Source of the DNA: LDYB01 sp037442385
Lineage (GTDB): Bacteria; Armatimonadota; Fimbriimonadia; Fimbriimonadales; GBS-DC
Direction of reading: 5' to 3'
DNA length: 13,562 bases
Assembly (NCBI GenBank): GCA_037442385.1
Contig: JBBIQJ010000056.1
Coordinates: 1-13,562, forward strand
Part shown: piece after piece, positions 7,505-13,562 of the stretch
Layout: each line of letters starts with the position of its first letter
Position numbering within the stretch: the stretch's first letter is position 1
Made by a program: the position numbers and the translations under genes
The notes under the pieces: model-generated
What the model saw: only the letters and a program-made list of their open reading frames with translations
What the model was told of the DNA's origin: nothing
The model's database searches: none

Positions 7505-8262
7505 CAGGGGACCACTTCCGGGTTAGTGTGGTGCATCGCGGAGAGCGCCGCTTCAGCGAACTGCTTGAGCATCTCCATATCGCGCTCAGCGTTCCCAGTG
7601 CTGGTCTTCAAAAAGCGCACAAAGTAGGCTCTGGAGGGGAGTCCTGAAAGGCGTCCCAACAACAACAGGATTCGCGCTGACGAGGTATCCGAGCGATACC
7701 CATACGGCGTGGTGTAGAAATAGATGCCCACTGCCCGCCGCTGCGCTCCCTCCAGCGACACCAGCTGCACCGCGCGGGCACGGATGGGGCGCGCCAGACC
7801 AGGTACATTCAATTCTATCTCGCGGTTTTCCGCAAACTCCCAGTTCTGCACACGGAAACACACCTGCGGATTGTGGAACGCCCCAGTGTGAGAGCCTGCA
7901 ATTATCGTGAAATCCGCCTGTTCGCCGCCAGGTCCCACATAAATCCGCGCCAGATATTCGTCGGGCATCAGCTCATTCAGGGCGCGCTCGCTGGGAGCAT
8001 ACTCCTCCAGCAGATGCCACTCGCCGAGCGATACAGGCACTTTATTGAGCGTTTTTTCGTCCGTCTGCTGCCTGGCGCGCGGCATCACCTGCATCGCAAT
8101 CAGCAATCCGATCATCAACAGGAGGCTCAGCACCGACGGGATGCCAAACCGCTTCCAGTTCATCGGCGGGGCAGGGTGCGCTGCGCCCTGCGATTCGGCA
8201 GCAGGCGCTACACTGTCATGCCCATCCACCGTCTCGGCGGAGACCTCTACAGAAGTTTTCAT
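7504..8262 (-). CDS. EpsI-type exosortase-associated protein (DUF3485-like)
   Basis: A 252-residue protein with a Pro/Ala-rich cytoplasmic N-terminus (1-38), one membrane segment (about 40-59) and an extracytoplasmic domain. The domain carries the EpsI-family pattern: SLGEW (78-82), HNPQVCFRVQNWEF (130-143, with the invariant-type His130, Pro132, Cys135 and Trp141) and IYFYTTPYGYRSD (180-192). EpsI proteins accompany exosortases, often fused to them, and their biochemical role is not established; here the gene is separate and directly downstream. The ATG at 8262 was chosen because it overlaps the exosortase stop as ATGA. Alternatives at 8280 (GTG) and 8271 (ATG) lie further into the exosortase gene and cannot be excluded. 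The stop overlaps the ABC-ATPase start by one base. Confidence 0.88.
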   Translation of the reverse strand: MKTSVEVSAETVDGHDSVAPAAESQGAAHPAPPMNWKRFGIPSVLSLLLMIGLLIAMQVMPRARQQTDEKTLNKVPVSLGEWHLLEEYAPSERALNELMPDEYLARIYVGPGGEQADFTIIAGSHTGAFHNPQVCFRVQNWEFAENREIELNVPGLARPIRARAVQLVSLEGAQRRAVGIYFYTTPYGYRSDTSSARILLLLGRLSGLPSRAYFVRFLKTSTGNAERDMEMLKQFAEAALSAMHHTNPEVVP

Positions 8263-9173
8263 TTCTTCCATCCGAGCCACCTCGCTATCAAAAAGAGCGC
8301 CACAAAAGGAATGAGTATCTCCAGGGCGCCCGTGGTGGGGATGTTCACCGTGCCAAACACAGGCAGTGAGAGTTCATAACCCTCATGGGCGATTTTCGCC
8401 GCCTGCGGTCCCCAGTGTTCCCCCGCAATCGCAATCAGCGCAATCCGGATGCCGTTGGAAAGGATCGCAATCGGAAACAGCGCCAGCGGCAGAATCAACT
8501 TCTTCCATACGGGCAAATCCACCAGTGTGAAGAAAAACAGAATAAAAGTCAGCAAAGCCACTGTCACTTTGAAGCCGCTACATTCCACCCCAACGCGCAG
8601 TTCATAACCGCTGGGCATCAAAAAGGTTGTCTGGCTGGTCTCCAGCAGCCCATAGAACGGTTTCAGCATCGCAATCGCCACTTCCGTAGACCAGACCTGA
8701 ATAGGGTTGGTGATTTCATCGAACACGGCGGAGGGAAGCGGCATCATCAGGTAGAGAAACAGCAACGGGTAGAGAAGCACCTTCGTGATTGGCACACCCC
8801 AGAGCATCAGACTGAAGCTGATCAAGAACAGTGGAAACGCCATGCTGGAGGTCCAGCTGGACCACCCCCAATGTCCCAGCAGGTGGATGCCCGTAGCCAC
8901 CAGAAACAGGGGAAGTCCCAATCCAGGACTCGGCTCTGCGCGCAGCTGGAGAAGCTTTTCGCGGCGCATCCAGATCATAATCAGCGCCAACGGAGGAACC
9001 AGATAGGCATAGGAATAGTAGCCGTTCTCGTCGCCCCAGCGGGGAAGCCAGTACCAGCTGATTGGCTCCCGATACGCATAGAGTAGCATTCCCAGAAGCG
9101 CCACGACAACCCCCACCAGAATCGGTTGGGGGCGTGGCAACTTCTTGATCTCTATCCGCAGTTGATCCAGCAT
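8259..9173 (-). CDS. Exosortase (EpsH/Xrt family membrane transpeptidase)
   Basis: An integral membrane cysteine transpeptidase-like enzyme thought to cut and anchor proteins with a C-terminal sorting tail (such as PEP-CTERM) during export. The 304 residues include about eight hydrophobic segments, at roughly 19-35, 54-69, 87-100, 110-127, 130-147, 203-219, 225-250 and 284-300. The predicted catalytic residues are present: Cys198 in VECSG (196-200), Arg243 in SNGIRI (239-244) and His263 in AHEG (262-265). The early loop, usually containing a His-Gly before LVP, reads YYSYAYLVP (52-60). GGAGGG, 5 nt before the ATG, supports the start; the 17-bp gap to gtrA is one of only two spacers in this gene run. 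No sorting-tail substrate is encoded in the window. The stop overlaps the EpsI-type gene as ATGA. Confidence 0.94.
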   Translation of the reverse strand: MLDQLRIEIKKLPRPQPILVGVVVALLGMLLYAYREPISWYWLPRWGDENGYYSYAYLVPPLALIMIWMRREKLLQLRAEPSPGLGLPLFLVATGIHLLGHWGWSSWTSSMAFPLFLISFSLMLWGVPITKVLLYPLLFLYLMMPLPSAVFDEITNPIQVWSTEVAIAMLKPFYGLLETSQTTFLMPSGYELRVGVECSGFKVTVALLTFILFFFTLVDLPVWKKLILPLALFPIAILSNGIRIALIAIAGEHWGPQAAKIAHEGYELSLPVFGTVNIPTTGALEILIPFVALFLIARWLGWKK

Positions 9174-9178
9174 AGCGT

Positions 9179-9184
9179 CCCTCC
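9179..9184 (-). promoter_or_regulatory. Strong Shine-Dalgarno of the exosortase gene
   Basis: On the minus strand the bases read GGAGGG, 5 nt before the ATG at 9173. It fixes the exosortase start. Genes in this operon that overlap their upstream neighbour lack such a site; the two genes with a gap have it. Confidence 0.8.
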
Positions 9185-9190
9185 AGAGTC

Positions 9191-9742
9191 TCAGGCTTCG
9201 GAAGATTCTACCTGATGCGACCCGCGAAAGGTCCAGTATTTATTCGCGAAGAAGTTCCAGAACAGCACGATGCCTGTCGCGGTGGCCTGAGCGAACATAA
9301 ACACGAGCTTCGGCGGATTCGGCAAAAACGGACGCACCAGCAGGGTGGTGATGGTGGCATTCAGGGTCATGCCGATGATATTTACTGTCACGAACTTGGC
9401 GAACTGGCGCGCGCGGGCGCGCTTCTCGCGAATACGAAAGGTCCAGCGTCGGTTCCAGATAAAGCTGTTGATGGTCGCAGTGCCTGACGAGAGAATCTTG
9501 GCAACCCAGACGGTAGCGGATTCAGGACGCACCGATTGCCCAAACCAGCTCACTGGGATTTGCAGGGCTCTTGCGAGGGGCGTTCCTAAAGCGTGGGGGA
9601 TACCTGTATGGAAAAGCAGCAAAAAGCCGAGGCTCCAGTCGATGGCGGTGTTCATCGCCCCAACGGTCGCAAACTTGAGAAACTGCTTGACCCCCGTGGG
9701 CATCGCTTGAACGCGAGTACGCACTGCCTGAATCTTGCTCAT
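9191..9742 (-). CDS. GtrA family membrane protein
   Basis: A 183-residue protein with four predicted membrane segments (about 20-45, 75-97, 115-137, 145-167). It shows the GtrA pattern: QFLKFATVGAMNTAIDW near the N-terminus, then two copies of an aromatic motif, NRRWTFR (97-103) and NKYWTFRG (167-174). GtrA proteins are linked to translocating polyprenyl-phosphate sugars (O-antigen glucosylation) or, for mycobacterial Rv3789, to the decaprenyl-phospho-arabinose pathway. The ATG at 9742 was chosen because it overlaps the upstream UbiA-family stop as ATGA; a GTG two codons earlier is the alternative. Adjacency to a DPPR-synthase-like enzyme suggests that it handles that enzyme's lipid-linked sugar. 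Substrate unknown. Confidence 0.9.
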   Translation of the reverse strand: MSKIQAVRTRVQAMPTGVKQFLKFATVGAMNTAIDWSLGFLLLFHTGIPHALGTPLARALQIPVSWFGQSVRPESATVWVAKILSSGTATINSFIWNRRWTFRIREKRARARQFAKFVTVNIIGMTLNATITTLLVRPFLPNPPKLVFMFAQATATGIVLFWNFFANKYWTFRGSHQVESSEA

Positions 9743-10638
9743 CGCCACATCACTCCCACCACCAGAGCGCCCCAGATAAGCACCGAGAGGGCGATATGCT
9801 TGTCAGAGAGAATCAAGCGTTCGGGGCTACCGCCTGCATCATAGCGGTGAACCACATAAAAGTAGCGCAGCAGTCCGTAGGTCGCCACAGGCAAAGTATA
9901 CCACAGCCCAGGGTGCGCTCTGGCGGTCTCGGAAAGGATTACATAAATCGCATAGGACTGGATTGCCAGCACCATGCAGATGGTCAGCAGATGCTCCAGC
10001 ATGTTCGTGGAATATTCGCCGAGCGCGCTTCGGTGATTAGCAGCTTGCTCGCCCAGAGAAACCAGCTCATGACGCCGCTTGGCAAACCCCAGAAAGAGCG
10101 CCAGAAAGAAGGTACAGATTATCAGCCAGGGGGAGATAGACGCTTCTATCAGCACCGCCCCTGAAATGGCGCGTATCAGAAACCCCAGCGCAATCACTGC
10201 CACATCCAGAATAGGGATATGTTTGAGGTAGAGCGTGTAGAGCGTGCTTTGTGCCAGATACCATCCCAGCAAAACGCCGAATGGCACACGCAGCCACAGG
10301 GCTAATCCCAGCCCGCCTGCCAGGAGCGTTAAAGCCGACGCCCATGCCAGCCAGAGCGGCAATTTGCCTGAAGCAATCGGGCGATACCGCTTCGTGGGAT
10401 GGTGACGGTCGCGCTCTCGATCCAGAATATCATTCATGATGTAGATGCTGCTGGCGACGAAGCAGAATGCAATAAAACCGAGGAGCGCATCGAGAAGCAG
10501 GAGGGCGTTAGTGAATTGCGCGGTAAAAAGGAGGGCTGCGAACACCAGGGTGTTCTTCACCCACTGGTGGGGACGCATCGCAGAAAGGAGCGCTCTCAAC
10601 TGTTCCCAATAGTTCACCGCGCTTGTCGACATGCTCAT
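9739..10638 (-). CDS. UbiA-family prenyltransferase, decaprenyl-phosphate phosphoribosyltransferase-like
   Basis: A 299-residue polytopic protein (about nine membrane helices). The N-terminus RPHQWVKNTLVFAALLF (22-38), first Asp-rich motif NDILDRERDRHHP (69-81) followed by KRYRPIASG (83-91), second motif YLKHIPILD (137-145), AKRRHEL (186-192) and SPERLILSDK (271-280) match the branch containing mycobacterial DPPR synthase (Rv3806c) rather than quinone or heme prenyltransferases. Members transfer 5-phosphoribose from PRPP to polyprenyl phosphate, making a lipid-linked pentose precursor. In this setting the product would feed cell-envelope or exopolysaccharide glycosylation; the actual substrate cannot be read from sequence. 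The start overlaps the epimerase stop as ATGA (a second ATG lies two codons later). The stop overlaps gtrA. Confidence 0.88.
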   Translation of the reverse strand: MSMSTSAVNYWEQLRALLSAMRPHQWVKNTLVFAALLFTAQFTNALLLLDALLGFIAFCFVASSIYIMNDILDRERDRHHPTKRYRPIASGKLPLWLAWASALTLLAGGLGLALWLRVPFGVLLGWYLAQSTLYTLYLKHIPILDVAVIALGFLIRAISGAVLIEASISPWLIICTFFLALFLGFAKRRHELVSLGEQAANHRSALGEYSTNMLEHLLTICMVLAIQSYAIYVILSETARAHPGLWYTLPVATYGLLRYFYVVHRYDAGGSPERLILSDKHIALSVLIWGALVVGVMWR

Positions 10639-11591
10639 GCGCCAGATACTGCCTCCATAAGGAATAGCCCAACGGTTCGGCGAATACCTTCTTTTAAGGA
10701 TACCTGTGGCTGGAAGCCGAGATGCGTTTGAATTTTGCGGATGTCGGCGTACGAGCGTCGGATGTCGCCAGCGCGGGGTGGTTCAAGAAGGGGTTGTAAA
10801 GGGCGCCCAACCGCCTCCTCAATCGCTTGGATCAGGTCCCAGAGAGTGTAGCGCTGCCCTGAGGCTAAGTTATAGACTTCCCCAACAGCTCTGGGATGGT
10901 GGGCGCTCAGCCAGATGCCCTGAAGCAGGTCGTCGATGTAAATGAAATCGCGCACTTGCTTCCCGTCACCGTAGAGAATCGGCGGTTTGCCCGTGAGCGC
11001 GGCTTCCACCCAGCGGGGCACGACCGCGGCGTACTGCGAGCGCGGGTTCTGGCGCGGACCGTACACATTGAAAAATCGCAGGCAGACCGTCGGCACGCCG
11101 TAGACACGGGAGTAGTCGCGACAGAGCAACTCGCCGTACCATTTCGTCCATGCGTAGGGCGAGATGGGCTGAGGGCGCATGGTTTCGCGCTTGGGCAAGC
11201 GCGGCGCATCGCCGTAAACCGCGGCAGAAGAGGCAAACACCACCCGCTTCACCCCTGCGCGTCGCGCGGCTTCCAGCACATACTGGGTGCCCAGCATGTT
11301 CACTTCAAAAGTCTCGTTGGGCGCTTCTATGGAGTACGGCACCGATACCTGCGCCGCCAGATGAAACACCACCTCACATCCGGCAACTACTTCCGCCACG
11401 AGCGCTGAATCGGTTACCGAGCCACGCACGAACTCAATCTGAGGCAGAACTTCACGCAGATTTTCCAGACGCCCCGACGAGAGGTTATCCAGCACCCGCA
11501 CACGCCCGTGCGGAAGCAGAAACCGCACCAGATGCGACCCAATAAACCCGGCTCCCCCCGTTACCAGATAAGTCGGCTTAATAGGCTCCAT
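10635..11591 (-). CDS. NAD-dependent sugar-nucleotide epimerase (GalE/WbpP-like extended SDR)
   Basis: Probably interconverts a UDP-hexose or UDP-N-acetylhexosamine at C4, supplying a nucleotide sugar for the polysaccharide. The 318 residues show the Rossmann motif TGGAGFIGSH (11-20), DNLSSG (35-40), HLAA (77-80), SSAAVYG (121-127, catalytic Ser122), YxxxK (Tyr146/Lys150 in SPYAWTK) and RFFNVYGPRQNP (172-183). The last motif, followed by QYAAVVPRW (186-194), is closer to UDP-GlcNAc/GlcNAcA epimerases of the WbpP type than to housekeeping GalE, but substrate specificity is uncertain; a dTDP-glucose dehydratase is less likely. The ATG at 11591 was preferred over the adjacent GTG (11594). It begins inside the sugar transferase gene (14-bp overlap), and its stop overlaps the UbiA-family start as ATGA. 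Confidence 0.9.
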   Translation of the reverse strand: MEPIKPTYLVTGGAGFIGSHLVRFLLPHGRVRVLDNLSSGRLENLREVLPQIEFVRGSVTDSALVAEVVAGCEVVFHLAAQVSVPYSIEAPNETFEVNMLGTQYVLEAARRAGVKRVVFASSAAVYGDAPRLPKRETMRPQPISPYAWTKWYGELLCRDYSRVYGVPTVCLRFFNVYGPRQNPRSQYAAVVPRWVEAALTGKPPILYGDGKQVRDFIYIDDLLQGIWLSAHHPRAVGEVYNLASGQRYTLWDLIQAIEEAVGRPLQPLLEPPRAGDIRRSYADIRKIQTHLGFQPQVSLKEGIRRTVGLFLMEAVSGA

Positions 11592-12288
11592 CACCTTTGA
11601 GAATGGCAGGAATCGTTTTCAGCAGGATTTCGAGATCGAGCCGCAACGAGATGTTGTCCACATAGTAGATATCAAGGCGCATCCACTCGTCGAAGCTCAG
11701 GTTGCTCCGCCCGCTGACCTGCCATAGCCCCGTGCATCCCTGGGGCACGGCGAACCGCTTATAATATTCCACATGGTCGAACCGATTCACATCATAGGGC
11801 GCCATCGCACGGGGGCCCACGAGACTCAGGTCGCCCTTCAGCACATTGAATAGCTGGGGCAACTCATCCAGGCTGTATTTGCGGATGAACCGGCCAATGC
11901 GAGTCATGCGCGGGTCCTGACGGATTTTAAACGCGCCCCCTTGTTTTTCATTCATATGCATGATCAGAGGCTGCAGTTCCTGGGCATTACATCGCATTGA
12001 ACGGAACTTATACATAATAAAGGGTTTCCCGTAGCGTCCAAGCCGAATCTGACGAAAGAGTACGGGCCCTGGCGACTCCAGCCGAATCAGCAGCGCAATC
12101 ACGAGCATCAGCGGCGCCAGCAGAATCAGCGCCACGAGAGACCCCACAATATCGATAAGCCGTTTTGCCCATGCGTGCGGAATACGCACTTCAGGGATGT
12201 ATTCGGCAAAAGGCGACACGGGCGGTGCGTGTGGCACGACACCTCCCGGACGCGAGGGTTCCATCGTACCCGTTCGTCCTGTAAGCAT
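11578..12288 (-). CDS. Polyprenyl-phosphate glycosyl-1-phosphate transferase (short PGT)
   Basis: Starts repeat-unit assembly by moving a sugar-1-phosphate from a UDP-sugar onto undecaprenyl phosphate at the inner membrane. The 236 residues are the bacterial sugar transferase core only: a Pro-rich N-terminus (1-38), a re-entrant or transmembrane helix (44-69, KRLIDIVGSLVAL), PVLFRQIRLGRYGKPF (75-90), YKFRSM (93-98), the catalytic Asp141-Glu142 in YSLDELPQLFNVLKGDLSLVG (138-158), GPRAM and GLWQVSGRS (187-195). The N-terminal four-helix and CoA-binding-like part of WbaP/WcaJ is missing, so it is a small-PGT type. A perfect AAAGGAGG, 6 nt before the ATG, supports the start. The sugar is probably galactose, glucose or a HexNAc; the downstream epimerase fits any of these. 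Confidence 0.93.
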   Translation of the reverse strand: MLTGRTGTMEPSRPGGVVPHAPPVSPFAEYIPEVRIPHAWAKRLIDIVGSLVALILLAPLMLVIALLIRLESPGPVLFRQIRLGRYGKPFIMYKFRSMRCNAQELQPLIMHMNEKQGGAFKIRQDPRMTRIGRFIRKYSLDELPQLFNVLKGDLSLVGPRAMAPYDVNRFDHVEYYKRFAVPQGCTGLWQVSGRSNLSFDEWMRLDIYYVDNISLRLDLEILLKTIPAILKGDGAY

Positions 12289-12294
12289 GGTGAG

Positions 12295-12302
12295 CCTCCT
12301 TT
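12295..12302 (-). promoter_or_regulatory. Consensus Shine-Dalgarno of the sugar transferase gene
   Basis: The minus strand reads AAAGGAGG with a 6-nt spacer to the ATG at 12288, the best ribosome binding site in the window. It begins two bases after the foot of the hairpin at 12305-12333, so folding of that hairpin could influence its access or protect the downstream mRNA end. Confidence 0.85.
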
Positions 12303-12304
12303 CT

Positions 12305-12333
12305 CACGCAGGGGCGTAATGTGCCCCTGCGTG
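12305..12333 (-). repeat. Intercistronic perfect hairpin
   Basis: Inverted repeat with an 11-bp perfect stem (CACGCAGGGGC / GCCCCTGCGTG) and a 7-nt loop (ACATTAC on the minus strand), seven of the eleven pairs G-C before the first mismatch counted from the loop. It fills most of the 51-bp gap between the BY-kinase-like gene and the sugar transferase gene, 6 nt after the stop and 2 nt before the Shine-Dalgarno. Neither side carries a T-run, so it is not a classical intrinsic terminator. An mRNA-processing or stability element, or a protein target, is possible. Confidence 0.7.
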
Positions 12334-12339
12334 CTAAGA

Positions 12340-13562
12340 TTAATCGCGCGGTGTGGTCTGTTCGGGTTCCGAGTCGGAATCCACACGGCTGCTGGGCGGC
12401 AGCGCCGCGCGTTCCGCTGCGCCGTTGCGTGCTTCCAGCGCGCGGTAGTAGCCGCGCTGGAACTGCTGGAACACCACACTATCATCCAGGCGCACTTTGT
12501 TCAGCACCACCCCGACCATGTTGATTTCGTGCTGTTTGAAGCGCGCCAGCATCTCGCGGGTGGCTTCGGTCATACCTTGTCCTGCGGCGTGCACAATTAG
12601 CACATTGCCTGCCACTGTGCCGACCACGAGGCTGTCGGCGAAGGTCGCCGCGGAGGGCGTATCGATAATCACGAAATCCGCCACGCTCTTGAGCTTCTGG
12701 AGCAGTTCGTGCATCTGGGGCGAGCGGAGCAAGCGCACCGGGTTGTCGGGAGGCGTGCCCGCTCCAATAAAGACCAGCCCTTCGACGGCGGTTTGTTGTA
12801 CCGCCTGTTCGAGGCTGACCTTGCCAAGCAGAATATCCGCCAGCCCGGGGTGGTTCACATCGGCGCGCACGAGTCGATGCAGGTTGGGATTGCGCATATC
12901 GGCGTCGATCAGCACCACGCGGGCGCCATCGCGCACCAGGGTCAGCGCGAGGTTATAGGCGACGGTTGTGCGCCCTACATCCGCCTCGGCGCCCGTGATA
13001 GCGAGCGCGTTTCCGTTGAGGCATCCATTTGCCTGAGCGATACTGGTAGAGAGCAGCTGGTAGGAGGCGCTGAGCGGGGTCTGCTCGGCGCGGTCGCGCG
13101 CCAGCAGGGCGCGCCGCATGCGCGGTAGCGCCGCAATCGTGGGGATGCCAAACAGCGCTTCTGCCTGAGAAGGCGTGTAGACGCCCTGGTCCACCTGACC
13201 CACCAGCAGCACCAGCCCCGTCGAGAGAATCAGGCTGAGCGCGAACGCCAGCGCCACGCGGAGCGGGAGGTTTTTATCCACAGGGGTGCTGACAGGTCCG
13301 TCAATCACTTTCACGAAGCCCGCGGTCTGAAGCTCATTCTCACGGGTGATGGCTTCGTCCAGTTTGTTTTTGAGGAGCGCGAGTCGGTTGCGTGCCAGCT
13401 CCACTTTGAGAGTCAGCTCTTGGACGATACGCTGGCGTTCAGGGAGATTTTCGAGGCGCCCACGCAGTTCGGCGACCTGCGCCCGCAGTTCGCGCACGCG
13501 CTGGTCTGCTACATTGCGCTCTACCAGCGCCGCCAGATAGTCCCGTTTCAATGCCTCAAACA
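12340..13562 (-). CDS. Wzz/BY-kinase-like polysaccharide co-polymerase with altered P-loop (5' partial)
   Basis: The C-terminal part of a chain-length regulator fused to a CpsD/Wzc-type ATPase domain. The frame is open to the window end; residues are numbered from the in-frame TTG at 13551. A coiled coil (1-75) leads to the Wzz-type Pro-containing segment (86-98) and a membrane helix (98-118), then a cytoplasmic domain with a P-loop at 187-195, Walker A' VVLIDADMR (212-220) and Walker B FVIIDTPSA (293-301). The P-loop reads GAEADVGRT: the invariant Lys is Arg194 (codon CGC). The ExxRxxR activation motif before it is also absent (ASYQLLS, 162-168). The tyrosine-rich tail is reduced to Tyr368-Tyr369 plus an acidic end. 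It may control polymer length without normal autokinase activity. It heads the visible operon; its promoter lies outside. Confidence 0.9.
   Translation of the reverse strand, partial: FEALKRDYLAALVERNVADQRVRELRAQVAELRGRLENLPERQRIVQELTLKVELARNRLALLKNKLDEAITRENELQTAGFVKVIDGPVSTPVDKNLPLRVALAFALSLILSTGLVLLVGQVDQGVYTPSQAEALFGIPTIAALPRMRRALLARDRAEQTPLSASYQLLSTSIAQANGCLNGNALAITGAEADVGRTTVAYNLALTLVRDGARVVLIDADMRNPNLHRLVRADVNHPGLADILLGKVSLEQAVQQTAVEGLVFIGAGTPPDNPVRLLRSPQMHELLQKLKSVADFVIIDTPSAATFADSLVVGTVAGNVLIVHAAGQGMTEATREMLARFKQHEINMVGVVLNKVRLDDSVVFQQFQRGYYRALEARNGAAERAALPPSSRVDSDSEPEQTTPRD

Noticed and set aside
9403..9430. GCGC-rich alternating tract inside gtrA, considered as a regulatory repeat or Z-DNA site
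   Set aside because: It encodes a basic loop of Arg and Ala codons in a membrane protein; codon bias explains it.
12305..12333. Hairpin read as a rho-independent terminator between the BY-kinase-like and sugar transferase genes
   Set aside because: No T-run follows the stem on either strand, and a consensus ribosome site for the next gene of the same operon follows at once.

Overview
The window is a gene-dense, GC-rich bacterial chromosome segment with no rRNA, tRNA, insertion sequence or CRISPR array, and no gene-free stretch longer than about 80 bp. An exosortase, a polyprenol-phosphate sugar transferase and a GtrA protein point to a diderm (or deep-branching, diderm-like) bacterium that makes exopolysaccharide. 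Nothing here fixes the phylum. Armatimonadota or a similar hot-spring lineage would fit, but that is a guess.

Left part, + strand (1-5032): a membrane-bound GAF-GAF-GGDEF diguanylate cyclase cut by the window start; a near-consensus extended -10 promoter; a TPR protein; folP (dihydropteroate synthase), overlapping the TPR gene; and pyrC (dihydroorotase, type I). pyrC runs 19 bp into the convergent pheA.

Right part, - strand (13562 down to 5014): ten genes in one direction, nearly all joined by overlapping stop/start codons. In transcription order they are a Wzz/BY-kinase-like protein (cut by the window end), a short polyprenyl-phosphate glycosyl-1-phosphate transferase, a GalE/WbpP-like epimerase, a UbiA-family DPPR-synthase-like prenyltransferase, a GtrA protein, an exosortase, a free-standing EpsI-type protein, a lone ABC ATPase subunit, a Nudix ADP-ribose pyrophosphatase, and bifunctional pheA (chorismate mutase-prephenate dehydratase-ACT). 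The first seven make a coherent surface-polysaccharide and protein-sorting module. The last two are housekeeping genes carried on the same apparent transcript.

Points to follow up: the BY-kinase-like protein has Arg for the Walker A Lys and lacks the ExxRxxR motif. The ABC ATPase keeps Walker A but has altered signature, Walker B Glu, H-loop and Q-loop positions, and has no permease beside it. The UbiA-GtrA pair resembles the mycobacterial decaprenyl-phospho-arabinose toolkit placed inside an exosortase operon. An 11-bp perfect hairpin sits directly in front of the strongest ribosome binding site of the operon.
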